A stretch of DNA of 64,000 nt, from positions 1 through 64,000 of the forward strand of contig CAZJKM010000002.1 of the NCBI GenBank assembly GCA_964546645.1, read 5' to 3'. Under the pieces are notes generated by a model. That model saw only the letters and a list, made by a program, of their open reading frames with translations, was not told the DNA's origin and did no database searches. The translations under genes and the position numbers were made by a program. Shown here in pieces: positions 8,726 to 14,678 of the stretch. This DNA comes from A37T11 sp964546645. Lineage in GTDB: Bacteria > Bacteroidota > Bacteroidia > Sphingobacteriales > Sphingobacteriaceae. Each line of letters begins with the position of its first letter. Position 1 is the stretch's first letter.

Positions 8726-9841
8726 ATGAAGAAGTGGTGTACTGTCTTGTTATTCGCTCTGGTTACCCCTTTGTGGGCCCAGCAGGCACAGACTGTCATC
8801 CCAAAAACTAAAATAACGAAAACGATCCTTTCACACAGCGATGTAGGAACCAAACCCTATCTGGCTTTCCCTACCGTATTGCAGACAGATAAGGATCATA
8901 TCCTGATCAGTATTAAACGCGGTACTACACATGGGGGCGACAACCAGGCAGACTTTGATCTGCTCTGCCTGCATCCGGATAACCAGGCGGTCCTCTCCCA
9001 CCAGACCCTGGGATCCATTCCATCGAAGATATTTCAGTTGACGGTACCGTTATTGCTTCCGAACGGGGACATCCACTTTTACACCGATCTCCAGCACCGG
9101 GGCATTGACCGGAAGAACTATCGGAGCGGGATGCTGTATGCCGTCAGTAAAGACGGCGGTCAGACCGTCGGCCCCTGGAAAAAACTACCGTTAATCAATG
9201 GGGTAGAATATGGCTATCCGTTTGATTTCATCGTAGAGGGGAAAACCGTCTATATGCTGGCCATGTCCTTTGGATATCGACCGGGGGAAACCTGGTCGGT
9301 CGCTGTCCTGCGGTCAACCGATGGCGCGAAAACATGGAATTTCGTCAAGAACATCAGTAAAGAGCTGGGAGGTGCCGCCATCAATGAAAGTGCTTTTGTA
9401 CGCACTGAAGGAGGTTTCCTGGTTGTCACCCGCGGATACCCGGAGCAAGAAACACAGATTTCCCGGTTTGACCATGACTTTAATCTGGTAGCAACCAAAA
9501 ACCTGACGGGAACCGGCGAGCTGGAACGGCTGATCGGCTGGCCGAGGGTTTTCCGGAAAGACGACAGCATTTACATTCTGGGGCGCATCTTCGTACCCGG
9601 GAAGGCCCATTTTCAACTCGGGCTGGTCCGCGTTCACGAAACGAGCCTTTCTATTGAACAAATAGCCCTATTGGACAATGAAGACGGCAACCTGCCGGTA
9701 AAAGACGGATATTACGCCGGGCATTATTGGACGGAGAGAGACGGAGCCACCTGGTTTAACGCCGTTACCTACCGTTCCCTGAAAAACGAAGACTATCCCG
9801 ACATCATCGGTGTATCCTTTCCATGGAACGAAATTAAGTAA
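8726..9841 (+). CDS. Secreted sialidase-like (BNR) beta-propeller protein
   Basis: The protein has 371 residues from the ATG at 8726, chosen because a clear signal peptide (MKKWCTVLLFALVTPLWAQ) starts there; an in-frame ATG at 8681 would put a polar tail in front. The mature part is beta-rich with Asp-box-like turns such as SKDGGQTVG and STDGAKTWN, typical of the six-bladed sialidase/BNR fold. It also carries an early basic stretch (SIKRGTTHGGD) reminiscent of the substrate arginine region. It may be a glycoside-active enzyme or only a binding propeller. Position after the dehydrogenase-kinase pair suggests it releases or binds the sugar they process. Confidence 0.75.
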   Translation: MKKWCTVLLFALVTPLWAQQAQTVIPKTKITKTILSHSDVGTKPYLAFPTVLQTDKDHILISIKRGTTHGGDNQADFDLLCLHPDNQAVLSHQTLGSIPSKIFQLTVPLLLPNGDIHFYTDLQHRGIDRKNYRSGMLYAVSKDGGQTVGPWKKLPLINGVEYGYPFDFIVEGKTVYMLAMSFGYRPGETWSVAVLRSTDGAKTWNFVKNISKELGGAAINESAFVRTEGGFLVVTRGYPEQETQISRFDHDFNLVATKNLTGTGELERLIGWPRVFRKDDSIYILGRIFVPGKAHFQLGLVRVHETSLSIEQIALLDNEDGNLPVKDGYYAGHYWTERDGATWFNAVTYRSLKNEDYPDIIGVSFPWNEIK

Positions 9842-9855
9842 ACACAACGGGTGCG

Positions 9856-10035
9856 TCATCTGCCACCACACCGGCTTTCCAGATAAGTTTGCAAAAACCG
9901 CTGATCATTTTCCGCTGAATCCCCATACTTTTTCCGTATCTTCTTCAGCTTCCGGTGCATATCTGCCTTTAGTTTATTGTAGGCAGGGTCATCCTATACA
10001 TTTCTCATTTCCTCCGGATGTTTGCAAATCCGGGG
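9856..10035 (-). pseudogene. Decayed C-terminal fragment of a sulfatase
   Basis: Read on the minus strand, 10020 to 9856 gives HPEEMRNV, a TAG stop (9994-9996), then DDPAYNKLKADMHRKLKKIR and KKYGDSAEND, ending at TGA 9856-9858. This is the tail pattern of arylsulfatases (PxEMxNVYxDPAYxxVxxxLxxxLxxLRxxYGD), with TAG where Tyr is expected. Upstream, PDLQ appears only in another register, so a frameshift near 10021-10025 is also likely. No sulfatase core is left. The full sulfatase genes lie at 23.6-27.2 kb. I infer a relic after deletion of the rest of the gene. Confidence 0.6.
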
Positions 10036-10050
10036 GTTGTACGTTCACGG

Positions 10051-10100
10051 ATGTCCAAACAAGTCTAAATCAGTCTAAAAAAGTCTAAACCAGTCTAAAT
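10051..10100. repeat. Five tandem 10-bp repeats, consensus NAGTCTAAAN
   Basis: The units are atgtccaaac, aagtctaaat, cagtctaaaa, aagtctaaac and cagtctaaat; the first is degenerate and the last four alternate A and C at position 1. A 10-bp step puts every copy on one DNA face. The array ends 25 bases before a TAnnTTTG element, a good place for activator binding sites. No known regulator is identified. Confidence 0.8.
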
Positions 10101-10125
10101 AATTTTCTTTTTCAGCCCGGCCATT

Positions 10126-10133
10126 TACGTTTG
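10126..10133 (+). promoter_or_regulatory. Bacteroidota-type -7 element (TACGTTTG)
   Basis: It is an exact match to TAnnTTTG. It lies directly downstream of the 10-bp repeat array and about 180 bases before the 10316 gene, which would give that gene a long leader. The -33 region would fall near the T-rich stretch at 10102-10112. Confidence 0.5.
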
Positions 10134-10315
10134 GAAAAAAATGAAACAAACGACAATGGAACAACAACTTATAAAAACAACTTACCGGCGCAACCGGGCA
10201 CATCCCGTCAGGGCTGATCCGGGACTATTGACGAATCACCAGTCACCAGAAAATAATCAATCAGAACTGTGAGTAAATAATTGAATCATGTAAATAACTA
10301 TCAAAAACGAAAAAA

Positions 10316-10954
10316 ATGAGAACACCAAAATTAATAACAAACTATGACTACCTGAGTGATAGCGCGCTTGCAACACTCGGTACACGCACCAATGAAGCCC
10401 TGCGTGTGAACGCCAACTTCCCCGATATGCAGCCCATTTATGAGGAATATGCGGCAGTGGCGGAAGATTATATTGCCAAGCAGGCTCTGGCCGTTGGCAG
10501 GGGCAGTCTGCAGGATGTCCGGGCCAAGGACGAAGCACGGCAAGTGCTCATAGCCATGATGCGCCGGGTAACCAATTACATCAACGGTATCACGAGTATC
10601 AGCTCGGTACAGTTAAGTTCCGGCTTTTATCCGGTGGCTGACCGGAAGGCACTACAGTCACCGAGGGCCTCGTCATGGAGCCGCCTGCGCGACTCGAACC
10701 GGCCCGGAGAACTGTTGCTGGAATTTGAAGCGGTGCGGGAGGCCTACCAGTATGAACTGGCTATCGCGTCAGCACTGGATGAAAACGGACAGCCCATCTG
10801 GCAGCAATGGAACATGGTTTCCAATTCCCGCGGAAACTTCTACAGTCCGGCAGCAGATGGAGTAACCTATTACTTCCGCGTACGTAGTCATAACAAAAAG
10901 GGAGTCAGTGCCTGGAGTCCCACATCCTTCCTGAGGGCGCGGGTAAACGACTGA
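10316..10954 (+). CDS. Conserved Bacteroidota protein with C-terminal FN3-like domain
   Basis: The protein has 212 residues, no signal peptide and no membrane helix. The N-terminal ~105 residues are helical and resemble a family I have seen repeatedly in Bacteroidota (SDxxLxTxxxxxxxALxxNxxFPD start, later LLSSGF-like VQLSSGFYPVAD). The C-terminal ~90 residues look like a fibronectin type III domain: alternating strands, YELAIAS, WQQWNMVSNS, then YYFRVRSHNKKGVSAWSPTS. The function is unknown; FN3 suggests protein or glycan contact. It sits between two unusual repeat arrays, has its own promoter element upstream and a strong terminator 31 bases after the stop. Confidence 0.75.
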   Translation: MRTPKLITNYDYLSDSALATLGTRTNEALRVNANFPDMQPIYEEYAAVAEDYIAKQALAVGRGSLQDVRAKDEARQVLIAMMRRVTNYINGITSISSVQLSSGFYPVADRKALQSPRASSWSRLRDSNRPGELLLEFEAVREAYQYELAIASALDENGQPIWQQWNMVSNSRGNFYSPAADGVTYYFRVRSHNKKGVSAWSPTSFLRARVND

Positions 10955-10985
10955 CCCCGCTCCATCTAATCACTCCGATTCCCCG

Positions 10986-11015
10986 AACAGGCCTGCTCTC
11001 AGCGGGCCTGTTTTT
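10986..11015 (+). terminator. Rho-independent terminator after the FN3 gene
   Basis: There is an 11-bp stem (10986-10996 with 11002-11012, one T-G pair), a 5-base loop and five T at 11011-11015. It separates the gene from the 21-bp array that follows. Confidence 0.85.
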
Positions 11016-11061
11016 ATATCTGGCGGTATTGACCGCCCTGTCCAAGTCTATCGGTTTGCTA

Positions 11062-11732
11062 CGACGTGTTTACCTATACCCGGAAGGTATACACGGGAAC
11101 CGTGGACGTGTTTACAAGAGCGGCTGTTGTAAACACGTCCGCAGCTGAAATGACATCATCCGCGGCCAGCCAATACACCTCCCCGGTGGTTGTGATCACA
11201 ACCACCGGGGAGGTAACTACTTCCGCCTTCCGACATAAACACTACTACCGCTGGTGGAACCACATTAGCCGTATTTGTAACCACTACCGCCGCTCCTGTA
11301 GGTTCATTAGCGGCTTCCGTGGCGATGTTTGCCACTGATGTATCCTGGTTAGCGGGTGATGTAAACAGATACGCGGGGGGTGTTGTTACCGGAGCGACTA
11401 ACGTAAACACAATGCACCTCATCTGTGAACACCTCAGCCGCTAACGTAACAACAACCTTCTTCAGCCGTAGCTACCGGAACGGCTGAAGTAATTACCGGA
11501 GCGGCTCCTGTAAACATGTTCGCAGCGTTTGTGATCACAAACGCTGCGAACATAACTACGGATGCGCCTGCAATAATCAGAACAGCGGCAGATATACCTC
11601 CAAACGCCGTTAACATAACGACTTCATCGGCAGAAGTAATCACATCCGAAATCAGACGTAACTACAACCACCGCTCCCGTAAACACCTCAGCGGTGGTTG
11701 TGTTTACCTTCCGGGTATAGGTAAACACATCG
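11062..11732. repeat. Array of ~32 GTNNNNAC cores at 21/22-bp steps with 33-bp terminal inverted repeats
   Basis: This 671-bp non-coding stretch fills a convergent intergenic region. Eight-base cores of form GTNNNNAC start at 11066, 11087, 11108, 11129, 11192, 11213, 11277, 11382, 11403, 11425, 11446, 11468, 11489, 11531, 11636, 11658, 11679, 11700 and 11721 (19 exact). Degenerate copies fill all the other positions in phase. Of 31 steps, 27 are 21 bp and four are 22 bp. The 13-14-bp spacers differ but are usually GC-rich in the middle. The ends 11062-11094 and 11700-11732 are inverted repeats with 2 mismatches. Perfect 38-bp palindromes lie at 11177-11214 and 11516-11553, both centred on GTGATCAC; weaker hairpins lie at 11460-11489 and 11664-11701. 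No transposase and no obvious target duplication flank it. Function unknown. Confidence 0.85.
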
Positions 11733-11768
11733 TGGAGGACTTTCGAAAAAACAACTTCCCGCCCCGGT

Positions 11769-12089
11769 TCAATGGTCCACCCCGGCCAGCTCCAAATAAA
11801 CACCTTCCAGGTACGCACCGGGACGGATCTGGCAGCACAGCCGGCTGGTGTCCGTCACCTCAGGCAGTGCATCCAGGGTTTCCAGCTCCTGGTTGGTGAG
11901 CGCCGGCAGTTGTTCTGCCCCGTCCTGTACGTCACACAGGCAGTCGGCACACAAGCCCATCCCCCCACAGGTAGCGCGCATCGGGTAGCCGTATGCCCGT
12001 AGGATCTCCATCATATTATAGTCCGCATCCAGTGGAACTTCCAGTGTCTGCACCACACCCTGCCGGTCTTTTACCTGTATATGTATCAT
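11769..12089 (-). CDS. [2Fe-2S] ferredoxin
   Basis: This is a 106-residue small electron carrier. The cluster ligands follow the adrenodoxin-type spacing: ATCGGMGLCADC gives C-x5-C-x2-C, and the fourth Cys is in RLCCQI about 35-40 residues later. The N-terminal half is a beta-grasp fold. I prefer the ATG at 12089 because it follows the reductase stop by one base (TGATATG), typical of coupled translation; the ATG at 12101 would add four residues and overlap. With the reductase immediately upstream it forms an NAD(P)H-driven electron-supply pair. The terminal electron acceptor is not encoded nearby. Confidence 0.9.
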   Translation of the reverse strand: MIHIQVKDRQGVVQTLEVPLDADYNMMEILRAYGYPMRATCGGMGLCADCLCDVQDGAEQLPALTNQELETLDALPEVTDTSRLCCQIRPGAYLEGVYLELAGVDH

Positions 12090-12090
12090 A

Positions 12091-13104
12091 TCAGAATGCA
12101 TTTACTCCGTATACCGTCGTGTATTTAAATGTTAACTTTTCATCCGGAAAAACCCTCCGGAAAGCACTTTGTGCCATCAGTGCCGCTTCATGGAAACCAC
12201 ACAGGATAAGCTTCAGCTTGCCCGGATAGGTATTGATGTCGCCGATGGCATAGATACCGTCCACGCTCGTCGAATAATCAACTGTGTTGACAGCGATCGC
12301 CGATCCGTCCAAGTTGAGCCCCCAGTCGGCAATAGGACCCAGCTTGGGTGTAAGTCCGAACAGCGGAATAAAAAAATCGGCATCAATGTCTTGCTTCTCC
12401 TTCGATTTTGCCGTCACCTCCACACTGCGGAGAAACCCGTCGCCTGCGAGGCCGCTGACGTTCGCACTGAGCAGCAGGCTGATCTTTCCCTCCTGGGCCA
12501 TCCCGGCCACTTTCTCCGCAGAATCGGGTGCACCACGGAACGAATCGCCCCGGTGTACCAAGGTTACCCGTTGCGCCACATCACTGAGGAAAATTGTCCA
12601 GTCCAGCGCCGAATCCCCGCCGCCGGCGATGACTACGTGCTTATCCCGGTATACCTCCGGGTCCCGGACAAAGTAGGTTACTCCTTTCCCTTCAAAAGCA
12701 GCAAGGTTATCAATAGGAGGCTTCCGCGGTTCAAAGCAGCCCAGGCCGCCGGCGATGACCACCACTTTGGCAGTGATGGAGGTACCCTCATTTGTTCCGA
12801 CCCGGAAACCGCCATCAGCCGTCCGCTCCACTTCCTGCACCAGCTCTCCCAGGGAAAACGTGGGCTTAAATGGTGCAATCTGTTCCATCAGGTTCTGTAC
12901 CAGCTCCTGGGCGTTCACCACCGGAAAACCGGGGATGTCATAGATCGGCTTCTGCGGGTAGATCTCAGAAAGCTGGCCGCCCACCTGTGGCAGTACATCC
13001 ACCAGATGGCACCGCATCTTTAGCAAACCGGCCTCAAAAACCGCGAATAACCCCACAGGGCCGGCTCCGATGATGCAAATGTCTGTCGTTATAGTCTGTT
13101 GCAT
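12091..13104 (-). CDS. Ferredoxin-NAD(P)+ reductase, thioredoxin-reductase-like type
   Basis: This 337-residue flavoprotein transfers electrons between NAD(P)H and ferredoxin. The FAD-binding motif is ICIIGAGPVGLFAVFEAGL at the N-terminus, the NAD(P)-binding motif is VVIAGGGDSALDW near residue 165, and the second FAD motif is VDGIYAIGDINTYPGKLKLI. The redox CxxC of true thioredoxin reductase is absent, which places it with the YumC-like ferredoxin reductases. This fits the ferredoxin gene directly downstream. The LysR regulator lies upstream on the same strand, 68 bases away, and may control the pair. Confidence 0.92.
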   Translation of the reverse strand: MQQTITTDICIIGAGPVGLFAVFEAGLLKMRCHLVDVLPQVGGQLSEIYPQKPIYDIPGFPVVNAQELVQNLMEQIAPFKPTFSLGELVQEVERTADGGFRVGTNEGTSITAKVVVIAGGLGCFEPRKPPIDNLAAFEGKGVTYFVRDPEVYRDKHVVIAGGGDSALDWTIFLSDVAQRVTLVHRGDSFRGAPDSAEKVAGMAQEGKISLLLSANVSGLAGDGFLRSVEVTAKSKEKQDIDADFFIPLFGLTPKLGPIADWGLNLDGSAIAVNTVDYSTSVDGIYAIGDINTYPGKLKLILCGFHEAALMAQSAFRRVFPDEKLTFKYTTVYGVNAF

Positions 13105-13172
13105 AGTGTACGTTTGTACACAAAGATCCGGTTCCCTTCTCCCGGAAGCAAATGAGGATTGGTTATCCCCTA

Positions 13173-14075
13173 TTACCTATGGTTATAATAGGTCGTATAG
13201 AAACGTTTCACCAGCTCAATCAGGCGGGTATTGTTACCGTGCAGCTGGATGAACCGGAAATCACGGCAGATGTCAATCCCCTCCACATCCACTACTGCCA
13301 GTTGCTGGTGCTTCAGCTCATTGACTACCGACTGGATGGACAAGAAAGCGGCGGCATCTGCATACTGCAGGTACTCTTTGATGGCAATGGTACTTTCCAG
13401 CCGGATGTCAATGTGCAGGCGGTCGGGGTCAATGCCTGCCTCCTGCAACGCCCGGAAGATGATATCCAGCGTTCCCGAGCCGGCCTCCCGCACCACCAGC
13501 GGCACCTGGTACAGGTCAACAGCCAGGATGGTGCCTTTTTCGGCAAGTTTGTTTCCGGCGCGCGTTACCAGCACGACCTCGTCTTTCATAAACGGCGTAT
13601 AGCTGACCTGGGTATGAAAAGGCCCTCCTTCTATGATCGCCAGATCCAGGGCTTCTGCCAATACCTGCTGGGTGATGAAATCGGAATTACCCTGGGTAAA
13701 CTGGACAACAATATCCGGATAAGCATTTTTGAACAAAGCCAGTAATTTAGGGATGACCGTCTGCGCCACGGTGGTGCTGGCACCGATACGGATAATCCCT
13801 TTGGAAAGATCCTCCAGCTGCGACAGCTCGGCCTCCAGCGTACCGTAGGCATTCCGTATTTTTTCGGCATAGCGTAAGACGACCCTGCCGGCTTCGGTGA
13901 GCGCAATGTGGTTCCCCTGACGATCGAACAGCCGTACGTTGAGCTGCTGTTCCATTTCCTGGATATGCCGGGTAACCGCCGGCTGCGTAATATTAAGCTG
14001 TGATGCAGCCTTCGTAAAACTCAGCTTCCCGGCCACTTCCAGGAATACCTGTAACCGGAAATCAAAGATCTTCAT
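13173..14075 (-). CDS. LysR-family transcriptional regulator
   Basis: The protein has 300 residues from ATG 14075; an in-frame ATG at 14099 adds eight polar residues and is less likely given the promoter element upstream. The N-terminal winged HTH is clear (FLEVAGKLSFTKAASQLNIT, QPAVTRHIQEME), followed by a type 2 periplasmic-binding-like effector domain beginning IIRIGASTTVAQTVIP. It resembles the CysB/CysL/CbbR branch of LysR regulators. The effector is unknown. The reductase-ferredoxin pair is downstream in the same direction. Confidence 0.93.
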   Translation of the reverse strand: MKIFDFRLQVFLEVAGKLSFTKAASQLNITQPAVTRHIQEMEQQLNVRLFDRQGNHIALTEAGRVVLRYAEKIRNAYGTLEAELSQLEDLSKGIIRIGASTTVAQTVIPKLLALFKNAYPDIVVQFTQGNSDFITQQVLAEALDLAIIEGGPFHTQVSYTPFMKDEVVLVTRAGNKLAEKGTILAVDLYQVPLVVREAGSGTLDIIFRALQEAGIDPDRLHIDIRLESTIAIKEYLQYADAAAFLSIQSVVNELKHQQLAVVDVEGIDICRDFRFIQLHGNNTRLIELVKRFYTTYYNHR

Positions 14076-14103
14076 TGCCTGTCTGGTATGTGTGGTCACT
14101 CTT

Positions 14104-14111
14104 CAAAGATA
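14104..14111 (-). promoter_or_regulatory. -7 element for the LysR gene (TATCTTTG)
   Basis: Exact TAnnTTTG on the minus strand, 29 bases upstream of the ATG at 14075. Confidence 0.45.
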
Positions 14112-14225
14112 AGGAGATTTAAGTGAATACAGCTGCCGCTGCCATTAACTAAAAGGTTACTGTTTTTTCAGGGAAGCATTATACCATGTGATTACATAAG
14201 TTTTTCACTAACTTCGCGAAGTAAC

Positions 14226-14561
14226 ATGAAAATCTTGTCTTCCATACTGGCACTCTATATGACGGTGTTATTTGTAATGCCTTGTGCTGACAGGTATGAC
14301 AAAGAGGTACGTAATGATCAGGAACATGCTACAGAGAGAACACATCAGGATACCCACGACCATACAGGCAGCGACTTATGTACACCTTTTTGTTTATGCA
14401 GTTGTTGCGGAATGGTTTCCGGAATTGTTCTTCAATGGAACGTTTTTAATATAGGTAAGGCAAATACCTTTGATCTGTCTAAGCCAAAAGTTTACTATAA
14501 ATCTATCTTTATACCCCACTACTTCGGGGAAATCTGGCAACCGCCAAAGATTAATGCTTAA
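14226..14561 (+). CDS. DUF6660 family small Cys/His-rich secreted protein
   Basis: The protein has 111 residues with an N-terminal hydrophobic leader (MKILSSILALYMTVLFVMPC). It then has an acidic/His stretch (HQDTHDHTGSD), a Cys cluster (CTPFCLCSCC) and the conserved end FGEIWQPPKI. These are the marks of the DUF6660 proteins that sit in front of heavy-metal RND pumps in Bacteroidota. The Cys and His residues suggest periplasmic metal binding, but no biochemical role is established to my knowledge. The pump gene follows after 117 bases. It lies at the left edge of the AT-rich block. Confidence 0.75.
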   Translation: MKILSSILALYMTVLFVMPCADRYDKEVRNDQEHATERTHQDTHDHTGSDLCTPFCLCSCCGMVSGIVLQWNVFNIGKANTFDLSKPKVYYKSIFIPHYFGEIWQPPKINA

Positions 14562-14678
14562 TTTTTAATGTTTTTAGTGATTACACAGCGTTAGGTTGGG
14601 TTTCAGGCTATTTCTATTGCCTGCATCTGAAATCATTACGATTTATCATTATTAATTCATCATTAATCGTAACAAAAA

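Noticed and set aside
10141..10272. A 43-codon frame between the -7 element at 10126 and the FN3-type gene
   Set aside because: It starts only 7 bases after the -7 element and has no similarity or coding bias I can see; at most an unproven leader peptide.
10676..10710. tRNA-like GACTCGAACC stretch
   Set aside because: It is inside the FN3-type gene and no cloverleaf can be completed around it.
11062..11732. CRISPR array
   Set aside because: The recurring unit is only 8 bases with 13-14-base spacers, spacers are related to each other and palindromic in places, and no cas gene is present.
11062..11732. Classical MITE with target-site duplication
   Set aside because: Terminal inverted repeats exist, but the bases just outside (cta on the left, tgg on the right) give no duplication, and the inside is a phased array rather than a transposon relic.
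11156..11899. Several small proteins inside the 21-bp array
   Set aside because: Frames occur on both strands with the same repeating peptide pattern and break where the step changes to 22 bp; no ribosome-binding site or conserved domain.
12169..13023. A 284-codon plus-strand frame
   Set aside because: It is antisense to the ferredoxin reductase, whose motifs are complete.
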